Shown one piece after another: positions 56,301 through 64,000 of a stretch of DNA of 64,000 nucleotides. The position numbers were made by a program, and so were the translations under genes. The stretch comes from Ceratopteris richardii. Its lineage: Eukaryota > Streptophyta > Polypodiopsida > Polypodiales > Pteridaceae. A model generated the notes under the pieces. That model was not told the origin of the DNA. It worked only from the letters and a program-made list of their open reading frames with translations, and ran no database searches. The stretch is taken from the NCBI GenBank assembly GCA_020310875.1, contig CM035415.1:908532-972531 (forward strand). The letters are read 5' to 3'. Position 1 is the stretch's first letter. Every line of letters begins with the position of its first letter.

Positions 56301-59300
56301 TGGTGGGAGTAAAAGATGCACATACTTGTCCCAAAGTGAGTACATATCCGGAGTACTTCACATGTTCAATATGCAGGGTGGAAAGGCATTGAGTACACCT
56401 TTACTCGCATTTGTGAAACAGCAAGGATGATTTCCCCAAATCAGATCAGATGAGGAAAAGGGATTCCTGAACAAAATTCCTTATTCTGCTATTGGTAATC
56501 TCATGTATGCTATGGTAGCTACAAGACAAGAACATTGCATTTGCAATGGGAGTTGTGAGTAGATATATGTCTAAGCCTGGCAAGAAGCATTGGGATTCGG
56601 GAAGTGGTCAAGATGATTTTGAGATATCTGAGTGGCACTAACGAAAAGTGTATATGCTTAGGTAGAGAAAAGGCATCCATTATTGGTTACACAAATTCAC
56701 AAATTCTGATTACGTTGGTTGTGTAGACAATCGGAAGTCTACATCAGAGTACACTTTCCATTTTGCTTGAGGTGCTATCTCTTGGAGATCTTGTCTTTAA
56801 GAATGTACAACTGTTTCCACTACCGAAGCAACAAGCGAGGCATGTAAGGAAGCATTGTGGCTTTCTCGTCTTGCTTGTGATATGGGTCTACCTCAACATG
56901 TACCTCGTTTGCTCAGTGATAGTCAAAGTGCCATTGCTTTGGCTATGAATCCAGTCTTCCATGCAAAGAACAAGCACATTGAGGTGAGGTATCACTTCAT
57001 TAGAGATTGCTTAACAACTGAGTGCATTATTCTTGAGAAGGTTCATACTCGAGATAATGCTGCAAATGCTTTGACTAAAGCTCTACCACAGGATAGCTTT
57101 GGGCACTGTTGTCACTTGATGGGGGTTACTTGATTCATGATCTTACACAGTTACTTGTCAACTGTGTAACATGCCCATCAGGTGGGAGATATAGTTTGTA
57201 TACCTACACTCAGGTATTTTTTTATCATTCTTCATTTTTCTCCCATAGTTATTTTGGCCATATTGGCCTTTAGTGGGAGATTGTTATCGTTAGCATCCAT
57301 GTGAAAGGCTAGTTCTCTTGGATTTATTAAAACTACTACACATAGGTTGTTATTTATTGTCACTACCTCCTTGTCTGGGGATTGGGTAATTTGTGTGCTT
57401 GCTGCTTTCCATGAAATGTTGATTCCTATTATCCAGCTAGTGGCAGGCTTTGCCCCTTGTTCACTAATAAATAACTGTCTTGTACATCCTGATACAGAGA
57501 TTCACAAAGGAAAAACGTAGATGGAGCTTTGGGAAATGTTCAGAGCCAAGAGGTTCTGATGGATACTATGGGCATTCACATAGCGTGTACCGGGCTCGAG
57601 ATGGGTTTCCATCCACTGCACAAGATCATTATCAACAGGAAGCTAGAGGAATGGCGGAGTGCTCAAGAAGTGAAGAGAGGCTAGCAGAGACAGAGCATGC
57701 AATGACAGCAAGTCCCTCAAATTTCAGCATCAGTGTTCCCAAGAGGGAAAAAGATGACATTAAAGCGGCAATAATTATACAGACTGCCTTCCGTGGATAT
57801 CTGGTGCATCTTCATTTTTTTTTCTTCATATGCACAGTTTTATACATTTATAGAATCACAAATCCATTTGTTGATTTCTTCATTGAGTGGCATCTCCTGT
57901 TGATTTCTGTTCCAGGCACGCCGTGCCCTTCGTGCCCTCAAGGGTTTGGTAAGACTTCAAGCTTTGGTTCGAGGTCATATTGTGAGAAGACAAGCAGGAA
58001 CAACCTTGCGGTGTGTGCAAGCACTTGTACGTGTACAGGCCTGTGTCCGTGCCAGGAGGGTACGCATGTCAGAGGAAGGCCAAGCTGTTCAGAAAAAACT
58101 TGAACAAAGAAAGCAGCTTGAATTTCGTCCCAGAAAATCCACAGTTTGTACTCGCCTTTGGACATTCTTCATGATGACTACATTCACCTTGTGACATGCA
58201 CTTACATTTTCTTTTATATCTGACTAGGAAGGATGGAACTCTAGTACTGGAACACTTGAAGAGCTAGAGGCCAAACTTCAAAGTCGACAAGAGGCTGCTG
58301 CAAAACGAGAGCGGGCACTTTCATATGCATTCTCTCATCAAGTGAGATGTGAATATTGCCATCTTCTCTGTAGTGAAAATATAGGAGTATGATTGCTATA
58401 TTGGTTCTCCTTTGCACCCTTAAAGCTGTCTAATCCAGGCAGCATGTTATGCGGTTAACCTGCTTTGGTCTATGTTTTGTCTAATTAAGGTCTGTGATGT
58501 ATCACATGAAATATGCCTTGGTACCATCTTCATTGCATGGACTAATATTAGCTTTAATTATGGCCTCTATTAACTTTGCACTATCATTTTTCAGCTTTGG
58601 AAATCTTCACAAAAACAGAATTCATTGGTTATTAATGGCATGCATGATGAGTCCCATTGGGGTTGGAGCTGGCTTGAAAGATGGATGGCTGCTCGCCCAT
58701 GGGAAACAGCCTACTTGGGTGAAAACGAGGACAATCCACTGTACAAAGATGAGAGCTATTCAGAAGCTGGAACAGAGAATAGAGGAACATCGATTTCTCA
58801 GCCACATTCCGGTGCTATTCCAGACTCTTATGTTCGGGATTCAACTCCACACGTGAGCCCTTTAGATGTTAATTCACAGCTTGAGAACATGCTCCCAAAT
58901 GAGTCACCTCTCCAGATGAGCTCGCTGAAAGTTACGTCCTCAGGTAGAGGAACTGATCATGGTTGCTCATCTCTGCGTAAGAGTCCATCTGGATCAAATG
59001 CGAAGCAACTCAAATACACTAAGTCCAGTCCTTCTAGGGGCACCCCTGTGAATGCCAATGGTGAAGTGAAGACTAATAATGAGTCAAGAATGCTTGGAGA
59101 AATACTGGATGAAGAGCTCAAGTCTGCCAAGCCGTCTGGCCACAATGCATTGAGCTCAAATTTAAATAGAAGAAGCTTTTCTGGACCATTAAGGAGCATG
59201 GCTGAAAATGCTCTGTCAGGCTCTCCTGCAGTTCCTAGCTACATGGCAGCCACCCAGTCAGCTAAGGCAAAAGCTCGATCACAAAGTAATCCAAAGATGC

Positions 59301-59455
59301 GGCCAGAACCAGAAGGTAAATTGTCCCCTACATCCAAGAAGAGAATGTCTTTACCCACAGAAGGGAAACCCAATCCAATCCACTGGAGGACTCTTCGGTC
59401 TGCAAGTGGCAAGGGGTTTCCTTCCATTAAAACTGCTAGAGAACGTGGTGCTTGA
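40257..59455 (+). CDS. IQD-family calmodulin-binding protein, whole gene span (5 coding exons, 533 aa)
   Basis: Coding exons lie at 40257-40349, 57498-57803, 57916-58143, 58228-58341 and 58595-59455. All junctions are GT-AG and phase 0, and the total is 533 codons plus stop. Features in order are the basic IQD start [23 protein letters not shown] near residue 35, the IQ67 domain at about 120-187 ([12 protein letters not shown] and two further IQ-like helices), [20 protein letters not shown]-type sequence at about 228-247, [16 protein letters not shown] near 267, and a DUF4005-like C-terminus ([18 protein letters not shown] near 461). IQD proteins bind calmodulin and act as scaffolds at microtubules, plasma membrane or nucleus (family knowledge). 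The intron inside the IQ motif is a hallmark of the family. The coding sequence looks intact, so the gene is probably functional despite a 17.1-kb first coding intron full of transposons. Confidence 0.93.
41328..41394. repeat. (GATA)n microsatellite
   Basis: About 16 GATA units with two or three interruptions, within IQD intron 1. Confidence 0.97.
42834..43618. mobile_element. Non-autonomous hAT-type element, copy A (785 bp)
   Basis: The left end CAGTGTTCCATAAGCAATGC and the right end (reverse complement CATGGAGGTTAGCAACGG) match the two ends of the better-preserved copy at 49020-50117, in opposite orientation. Subterminal repeats of GCAACG/GCAATG are present at both ends. Flanks CATACCCC and CATCCCCC look like an 8-bp target duplication with one mismatch. 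The interior is AT-rich with TATG microsatellite runs (about 43160-43460). There is no transposase. Confidence 0.7.
44406..45297 (-). repeat. 3' LTR of the intronic Copia
   Basis: A direct repeat of 50793-51676. It contains a tRNA-like segment at about 45115-45185. Confidence 0.93.
45298..45308 (-). other. Polypurine tract of the intronic Copia
   Basis: The minus strand reads GAAGGAGGGAT directly before the 3' LTR. Confidence 0.8.
45309..48560 (-). pseudogene. Copia pol region (protease end, integrase, RT, RNase H)
   Basis: On the minus strand the order is as follows. The protease to GAG-pre-integrase linker and [15 protein letters not shown] lie near 48200. The integrase core ([30 protein letters not shown]) lies near 47760-47960, with its C-terminal part ([15 protein letters not shown]) near 47500. 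RT includes [20 protein letters not shown] near 46490 and [13 protein letters not shown] near 46370, with the Y-V-D-D box near 46250. RNase H ([46 protein letters not shown]) lies at about 45330-45750. It is a fossil with several breaks, and all domains are recognisable. Confidence 0.88.
48600..50750 (-). pseudogene. Copia gag region, split by a hAT element
   Basis: The minus-strand gag starts near 50750 ([14 protein letters not shown]...NYPMW). UBN2-type capsid features continue to about 50126 ([38 protein letters not shown]). The Lys-rich C-terminus with a CCHC knuckle ([17 protein letters not shown]) lies at 48632-48979. Between them sits the hAT element 49020-50117. It is a broken fossil. 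Confidence 0.85.
49020..50117. mobile_element. Non-autonomous hAT-type element, copy B (1,098 bp)
   Basis: It is flanked by a perfect 8-bp duplication CTCTTGTG (49012-49019 and 50118-50125), the hallmark of hAT transposition. Imperfect inverted ends read CAAGGTTGTTAGCAACG and, from the other side, CAGTGTTGCATCGCAACG. Both ends carry clustered GCAACG/CGTTGC subterminal repeats. The interior is AT-rich with simple repeats and no transposase. Its ends match those of the element at 42834-43618. Confidence 0.88.
50779..50790 (-). other. Met-tRNA primer binding site of the intronic Copia
   Basis: The minus strand reads TGGTATCAGAGC two bases after the 5' LTR end. It is complementary to the initiator-Met tRNA 3' end, as in most plant Copia elements. 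Confidence 0.92.
50793..51676 (-). repeat. 5' LTR of the intronic Copia
   Basis: On the minus strand it starts TGTTGGAACC and ends TTCCAACA. It contains a tRNA-like segment at about 51496-51566. Confidence 0.93.
51496..51566 (-). other. tRNA-like segment embedded in the Copia LTR
   Basis: The minus strand shows an A-box-like stretch (TGGGCAGCGTGGTTAGATCAG) and, at a tRNA-like distance, a perfect B box GGTTCGAATCC within a 5-bp T-arm stem (GCGGG/CCCGT). The acceptor strands do not pair well, so it is not a clear tRNA gene. The same segment is in the other LTR (about 45115-45185), so it is part of the LTR itself. The LTR probably captured a tRNA or tRNA-derived SINE head. Confidence 0.65.
52256..53280. 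other. IQD intron 1, unassigned stretch
   Basis: About 1 kb of AT-rich sequence between the old LTR element and the second Copia. No domain or terminal repeat was recognised. The 5' LTR of the following Copia may lie here in decayed form. Confidence 0.4.
53290..57283 (+). pseudogene. Second decayed Copia element in IQD intron 1
   Basis: Plus-strand remnants occur in family order. A gag piece ([15 protein letters not shown], Lys/Arg-rich tail) lies at 53303-53640. Protease to pre-integrase sequence runs to about 54300 ([32 protein letters not shown]). The integrase core ([26 protein letters not shown]) lies at about 54390-54550. The integrase C-terminal region ([20 protein letters not shown]) lies at about 54820-55250 and is locally repeated in tandem. 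RT includes the Y-V-D-D box near 56175. RNase H ([30 protein letters not shown]) lies at about 56915-57100. A purine-rich tract GTGGGAGATTG near 57274 may mark a 3' LTR start. It is a heavily broken fossil. Confidence 0.82.
57284..57497 (+). other. End of IQD intron 1, possibly with a partial Copia LTR
   Basis: It begins TGTTATCG after a polypurine-like tract, so the left part may be LTR sequence. It ends in the exon 2 acceptor. The boundary between element and host intron cannot be placed. Confidence 0.35.
57498..57803 (+). CDS. IQD gene, coding exon 2
   Basis: 102 codons from [17 protein letters not shown] to the first half of the IQ motif ([14 protein letters not shown]). Acceptor ATACAG, donor GTGCAT. 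The split of the IQ motif at this point is a conserved family intron position. Confidence 0.93.
57916..58143 (+). CDS. IQD gene, coding exon 3
   Basis: 76 codons completing the IQ67 domain: [20 protein letters not shown], then [18 protein letters not shown] and [19 protein letters not shown]. Acceptor TTCCAG, donor GTTTGT after KST. The preceding intron is 112 bp. Confidence 0.93.
58228..58341 (+). CDS. IQD gene, coding exon 4
   Basis: 38 codons, [20 protein letters not shown] through [11 protein letters not shown], a conserved IQD segment. Acceptor GACTAG, donor GTGAGA. The preceding intron is 84 bp. Confidence 0.92.
58595..59455 (+). CDS. IQD gene, coding exon 5 and stop
   Basis: 286 codons plus TGA. 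It begins [10 protein letters not shown] and carries the [16 protein letters not shown] signature. A long Ser-rich disordered region follows, then a DUF4005-like tail ([29 protein letters not shown]). It ends at [13 protein letters not shown]. Acceptor TTTCAG after a 253-bp intron. Confidence 0.93.
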   Translation, partial: LWKSSQKQNSLVINGMHDESHWGWSWLERWMAARPWETAYLGENEDNPLYKDESYSEAGTENRGTSISQPHSGAIPDSYVRDSTPHVSPLDVNSQLENMLPNESPLQMSSLKVTSSGRGTDHGCSSLRKSPSGSNAKQLKYTKSSPSRGTPVNANGEVKTNNESRMLGEILDEELKSAKPSGHNALSSNLNRRSFSGPLRSMAENALSGSPAVPSYMAATQSAKAKARSQSNPKMRPEPEGKLSPTSKKRMSLPTEGKPNPIHWRTLRSASGKGFPSIKTARERGA

Positions 59456-59720
59456 AGTCTGTTCAGATCAGATTTACATTGTTTTGAAGCTGTCAAACTT
59501 ACGCCATCATCGAGGTCTAGATATTTACCTGAATTCAGTGACGTTCTTTACCAAGTGATGAAGCTTTCCCTATTGGCATATGCTTCTGATGACCATTTTG
59601 TTGTCGTTTTTCTTTATAAGCGGACTCGGAAGAGTCTGATTTTTGAATTTTTGTATACAGAAGACATGGCATTGAGATCATGAATTCAAGGATAAAATGA
59701 CACTTGCTTGAGATATTGGC
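59456..59720 (+). other. Probable IQD 3' UTR
   Basis: AT-rich sequence after the stop, with AATAAA-like words weak or absent. GGATAAAATGACAC near 59690-59705 may serve as a poly(A) signal region. It is conserved in the downstream duplicate. Confidence 0.5.
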
Positions 59721-59988
59721 CTATCTATGAAAGCATGTTTATATAATTTTGTTTTCCATGGGAGTAGTGAATCCTCCATCAGTCGTGTCTTGTGTGTGAG
59801 GAGCTTTCTCAACATCATTTGCATTTGTGGTTGATTTCTCCAAGTGGTTTATTCCAAGGTGAATGCTAATGGCATAGGCAATGCAAAGGAAATCAAGTTG
59901 CAATCGGCTCTTTTTCACAATGCCTACCATGAAGCCCTGAGAACCTGATGATGCTTGTATCATATCCTTCTAATTATGTGATTTACAG

Positions 59989-60040
59989 TTTGTGCAGAGA
60001 AGAGGTCTGAGTGATATTGATAGGCCATCAACCAATCCAG
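59989..60040 (+). other. Possible cryptic or alternative 3' exon
   Basis: 52 bp bounded by a good acceptor (TGATTTACAG) and a consensus donor (GTAAGT). One frame reads FVQRRGLSDIDRPSTNP. The second copy of the duplication keeps it (62214-62265) with few differences, although its donor reads GC. It could be an alternative terminal exon of the IQD gene or chance. Confidence 0.3.
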
Positions 60041-60329
60041 GTAAGTCTTCTAGGTCAATAACAGAATCTTTCTGCTAACCTCCCCTGCTTTGCATATATC
60101 ATGAGGAGAAAGTAGAAGTTGGCTCAATCCACTCCAGTGGACCCATAAAATTTTATTTTAAAACAATTTGTGAGAAAATCACTATTCTAGATTAAAAACA
60201 CCTTCAATATCTCTCTAGAGTCCCAATTTCAGGAACACTAGTGAAATTAAAGAAAAAGGAATAGAATCAGTATAGAATCAAAACTTAGAAACGTGAGTTA
60301 AATTCTATTGAAAAGGATCAAAATGGATG

Positions 60330-61019
60330 TGTGTATATTGTGTATGCATGTATGTACATACATACTTACAGACATACATACATGTGCCCCTTTGAGGATA
60401 TGTGATAAAATTGAACAATATACAGAAGATTAATATGCCCTTGTGCCCTGCGCAAGGATGAAATTCAAACTGAGAAATGTATGTATGTATATATTTGCAT
60501 GCATGCATTTCTCTATCCATGTATGTATGTATGCATGCATGCATGCATGTATGTATGTATGTATGTATGTATGTATGTATGTATGTATGTATGTATGTAT
60601 GTATGTATGTATGTATGTATGTATGTATGTATGTATGTATGTATGTATGTGTTTATGCATCTCTGAGCATGCATGCGTATGCATGTATGCATGCATGTAT
60701 ATATGCATGCATGCATACATGTATGTATGCATGTATGTGTTTATGCATGTTTGTGCGTGCATGTGTATGCATGTATTCATACATGTATGTATATATGCAT
60801 GTATGTTTGCATGCATGTATGTATATATTTATGTATGTATATACCTATGTATGCATGCATGATGTATGTATGTACGTATGTACGTATGTACGTATGTACG
60901 TATGTATGTACGTATGTATGTATGTATGTATGTACGTATGTACGTATGTACGTACGTATGTACGTATGTACGTATGTATGTACGTACATATGTATGTATG
61001 TACATATGTATGTACGTAC

Positions 61020-61050
<31 letters not shown>

Positions 61051-61357
61051 TGTATGTATGTATGTATGTATGCATGTATGTATGTATGCGTGAACATGCA
61101 CATACATTTATGTATGGTATGTGTGTGTATGTATGCATGCATGTATGAATGTAGGTAGGTGCATAGGTATGAACCTACATATCTATGATATGTAAGTATG
61201 TTGATATGTGTGTGTATGCTTCTATATGTGCATGCATGAGTGTGATTGTTTGTGTATTGGCATGTATATAATGTGTGTGTGCATGCATGCACGTGCATGT
61301 ATATGCATATCCATATGCATATGCACATGTAAATATCTGTATACATGTACATGTATA
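60330..61357. repeat. Giant ATGT/ATGC/ACGT microsatellite (about 1 kb)
   Basis: Long pure ATGT runs (60549-60650) and mixed TATG/TACG/CATG units up to about 61357. The long open frames on both strands are products of the 4-bp period and are not genes. Confidence 0.95.
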
Positions 61358-61692
61358 AAGTCTGCCAAGCTGTCTGGCCACAATGATTGAGCTCAAATTT
61401 AAATAGAAGAAGCTTTTGTGGACCATTAAGGAGCATGGCTGAAAATGCTCTGTCAGGCTCTCCTGCAGTTCCTAGCTACATGGCAGCCACCCAGTCAGCT
61501 AAGGCAAAAGCTTGATCACAAAGTTATCCAAAGGTGTGGCCAGAACCAGAAGGTAAATTGTCCCCTACATCCAAGAAGAGAATGTCTTTACCCACAGAAG
61601 GGAAACCCAATCCAATCCACTGGAGGACTCTTCGGTCTGCAAGTGGCAAGGGGTTTCCTTCCATTAAAACTGCTAGAGAACATGGTGCTTGA
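61358..61692 (+). pseudogene. IQD 3'-terminal pseudogene fragment
   Basis: A copy of the last part of IQD exon 5 without any upstream exons or IQ domain. Relative to the parent it has lost one base near 61385 (AATGATTGAG for AATGCATTGAG) and carries a CGA-to-TGA stop near 61513. The [11 protein letters not shown] coding region is still readable in another frame. It is a dead duplicate. Confidence 0.9.
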
Positions 61693-62515
61693 AGTCTGTT
61701 CAGATCAGAAGCTGTCAGACTTATGCCATCAGCGAGGTCTAGATATTTACCTGAATTCAGTGACGTTCTTTACCAAGTGATGAAGCTTTCCCTATTGGCA
61801 TATGCTTCTGATGACCATTTTGTTGTCCTTTTTCTTTATAAGTGGACTCCTAAGAGTCGGATTTTTGAATTTTTGTATACAGAAGCCATGACATTGAGAT
61901 CATGAATTCAAGGATAAAATGACACTTGCTTGAGATATTGGCCTATCTATGAAAGCATGTTCATATAATTTTGTTTTCCATGGGAGTAGTGAATCCTCCA
62001 TCAGTCGTGTCTCGTGTGTGAGGAGCTTTTTCAACATCCCTTGCATTTGTGGTTGATTTCACTTCAAATGGTTTATTCCAAGGTGAATGCCTAATGGCAC
62101 AGGCAATGCAAAGGAAATCAAGTTGCAATCGGCTCCTTTTCACAATACCTACCATGAATCCCTGAGAACCTGATGATGCTTGTATCATGTCCTTCTAATT
62201 ATGTGATTTGCAGTTTGTGCAGAGAAGAGGTCTGAGTGATATTGATAGGCCATCAGCCAAACCAGGCAAGTCTTCTAGGTAAATAACAGAATCTTTCTGC
62301 TAACCTCCCCTGCTTTGCATATATCATGAGGAGAAAGGAGAAGTTGGCTCAATCCACTTAAGTGGACCCATAAAATTTTATTTTAAAACAATTTGTGAGA
62401 AAATCACTATTCTAGATTAAAAGCACCTTCAATATCTCTTCAGAGTCCCAATTTCAGGAACAGTAGTGAAATAAAAAAAAAGAATAGAATCAGTATAGAA
62501 TCAAAACTTAGAAAC
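61358..62515 (+). repeat. Segmental duplication, copy 2
   Basis: It starts AAGTCTGCCAAGC directly after the microsatellite and ends TTAGAAAC, matching 59120-60292. Small indels distinguish the copies. Confidence 0.93.
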
Positions 62516-62561
62516 ATTGAGTCATGTGCAAATCTAACATAGTGTTCATCTCTTTTACAAA

Positions 62562-62779
62562 GCTCTTTTGATACTAGAGTCCTAGTGCATAAGAAGCTTT
62601 TTGGTATAAACAAATATAGTTGGAGTATGTCCAATGGAAGATTTCTAGGAAGAATAAGATGCAAAATTTACAGCTCTTTGATACTAGAGTCCTAGTGCAT
62701 AAGAAGCTTTTTGGTAGAAACAAATATAGTTAGACTATGTCCAAGCAAGATTTCTAGGAAGAATAAGATGCAAAATCTA
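62562..62779. repeat. Tandem duplication of about 109 bp
   Basis: GATACTAGAGTCCTAGTGCA...AGAATAAGATGCAAAAT(T/C)TACA occurs twice head to tail with a few differences (about 62562-62671 and 62672-62779). It lies beside the larger segmental duplication. No gene is recognised. Confidence 0.85.
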
Positions 62780-62990
62780 CAACCATTTGGTGAACCTATC
62801 CTTTATAAATTGAATCAAGCTGTATCATTGAGATGCTTTCCTTCCCCTAAAAGAGATTGGGATAAACGTAGTCATTTGGTTCACGTATCCTTTCCTAAAT
62901 CAAGCCATGTAAGCACCCCATCAAGTACATTTCTTATTAATTCTAGGTCAGTAAAACCAATAGTTTTTTGAAAAGAGGAAATTTGGCCGA
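62780..62990 (+). other. Short open stretch, unassigned
   Basis: A plus-strand frame (ending about 62970) reads NLQPFGEPILYKLNQAVSL and continues with Ser/Lys-rich sequence. I recognise no family, and there is no promoter or splice context to support a gene. Confidence 0.25.
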
Positions 62991-62999
62991 AGCCTACTC

Positions 63000-63245
63000 T
63001 CCCTTGATTGAATTAATTGAAAGAACAACTCTACAAGTGAAGGGGCATAACATCCATGGGACCCCCCATGTCCCACAAAGCATGGGTTAAGACAAAGGCA
63101 ATACAATGGATCTCGTCCGAAAGCGATAGGAAACTAGTTTTAAAGCTTGCCTAAGGACCATTACAAGTCAATTACCATTGGCACGGATTGAACCCCCACC
63201 CCAGCCTCAAGAGGCGAGAGTTCCACTAGCTGTACCAACACATGT
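63000..63245 (-). mobile_element. Candidate tRNA-derived SINE
   Basis: On the minus strand it begins with tRNA-like sequence: an A-box-like ACAGCTAGTGGAACTC, a small GCCTCTTGAGGC hairpin, and a B box GGTTCAATCC at tRNA-like spacing. About 170 bp of unrelated sequence follows. No target duplication was identified, so the boundaries are approximate. Confidence 0.4.
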
Positions 63246-64000
63246 TGGACAATAAAACCAACTTGTAATAAGATCATATGTCTTATTCACTTCTAAATGT
63301 CCCATAATAGTGTGTCATGACAATCGTAAAAGAAAAGTGATTCTTAACACTCACCATGGTTGTTCCACTTAAGTCCCTATCTCAACATCAATTGATGTTA
63401 TAACCTCTAAGGATGGCCCATGCCTTTGGATCCCCTTTCTCTATAGCTTTCCACATTACATAATATTTAGGAATCTCCCTATATTTCCTTTGGTGAATTC
63501 AAAAATATCATTAGTGACTTTAGTAGAACTCAATCAATCAAGCACATGCACATGGCTAATCGAATTGACCACTATATAAAATTAACCTTCTTACACCTAA
63601 GCTCCTAATCCAGGTCTTGAAGGCTCTCTACCTATCGGGATTATTGATCTTAGTTGTTTATTCTACTAGAGATCCATTGGATGCTCTTGAATTCAAGCAC
63701 TATATCATTGGCATCCAAGTGATACCTCTCATTCAATGAATGTATCAAATTTGTTCATGTTTTGAATTCTTTTATGGTAACACAAATATTCCACCAACCA
63801 AGAAGTTCATACTTTGAACGTGTAAGACTATGCACAAATGGTTTAAAGGGCCTTCTTAATAGTGCAATGAAAACTACAACCTTTCTCTCTCGCTTATTTT
63901 TCCTTGATTCTTACATAAATCATCCATGGAAAGGATTGGGAATTGTTCCGTCTTAATTGTGTTAAGCCGTAAATGGTATTCATCAAAGAACATGATAGAG
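63246..64000. other. Unassigned AT-rich sequence
   Basis: No recognised gene, RNA or element to the end of the window. Confidence 0.35.

Larger units (their letters stand above)
40350..57497 (+). other. IQD intron 1 (about 17.1 kb) filled with nested transposons
   Basis: It runs from donor GTATGT at 40350 to acceptor ATACAG ending at 57497. The first 1.7 kb is AT-rich host-like sequence with a GATA microsatellite. The rest holds an old LTR element, a Copia and two hAT copies, and a second Copia. It must be removed whole for the gene to work. The exons on either side join in phase 0 and match the family. Confidence 0.9.
59120..60292 (+). repeat. Segmental duplication, copy 1 (IQD 3' end)
   Basis: A segment of about 1.17 kb containing the last 112 codons of the IQD gene and downstream sequence, repeated at 61358-62515 at about 95% identity by eye. 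Confidence 0.93.

Noticed and set aside
60443-61436. Long open frames on both strands (up to about 220 codons)
   Set aside because: They arise from the 4-bp period of the ATGT/ACGT microsatellite and encode only Tyr/Val/Cys/Met or Ile/His/Thr/Tyr repeats.
59739-62188. A minus-strand open frame of about 75 codons present in both duplicate copies (59739-59963 and 61961-62188)
   Set aside because: It is shared because the DNA is duplicated. The middle of the peptide changes frame between copies and no family is recognised.
62711-62971. Plus-strand open frame of 86 codons
   Set aside because: It overlaps a tandem duplication, has no recognised domain and has no gene context.

Overview
The window is nuclear DNA from a land plant with a large, repeat-rich genome. 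The evidence is a split calmodulin-binding IQD gene with plant splice sites, Copia and Gypsy LTR elements primed by initiator-Met and Asp tRNAs, an L1-type LINE, hAT-type DNA elements and very long tetranucleotide microsatellites. Long introns packed with nested transposons would fit a gymnosperm or a fern, but the sequence alone does not settle the lineage (inference).

Layout. 1-3.8 kb: two degraded Copia fragments lying head to head. 3.8-20.3 kb: one young, nearly whole Gypsy element of about 16.4 kb (Athila/Tat-like primer site), inserted into the 3' LTR of the plus-strand Copia with a clean 5-bp target duplication. It has tandem repeats in its leader, gag, an unusually elaborate pol, and about 4.3 kb of extra 3' coding sequence. 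20.3-36 kb: a graveyard of LTR ends, a TRIM-like piece, an L1 LINE remnant, decayed Copia and Gypsy fragments, minisatellites and unrecognised AT-rich sequence. 36.3-59.7 kb: the only confident host gene, an IQD-family gene on the plus strand. It has five coding exons (533 codons plus stop), a probable 5' UTR intron, and a first coding intron of about 17.1 kb.

That intron holds layered insertions. An old LTR element (about 42.0-52.3 kb) was entered by a Copia element (44.4-51.7 kb, minus strand, 5-bp TSD). The Copia was itself entered by a non-autonomous hAT element (8-bp TSD). A second hAT copy of the same family sits in the old LTR element, and a separate decayed Copia lies just before exon 2.

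59.1-62.5 kb: the 3' end of the IQD gene (end of last exon, 3' flank and a possible cryptic exon) was duplicated in tandem. The copies are separated by about 1 kb of ATGT-type microsatellite, and the second copy is a pseudogene. 62.5-64 kb: a short tandem duplication, a candidate tRNA-derived SINE and unremarkable sequence.

The most notable points are all in the Gypsy element: two tandem integrase-type H2C2 zinc modules, a second retropepsin-like module after the integrase followed by a W-V-P-K repeat tail, and a coiled-coil 3' coding region that I cannot assign to a known family. A tRNA-like sequence built into the LTRs of the intronic Copia and the paired hAT copies also stand out.
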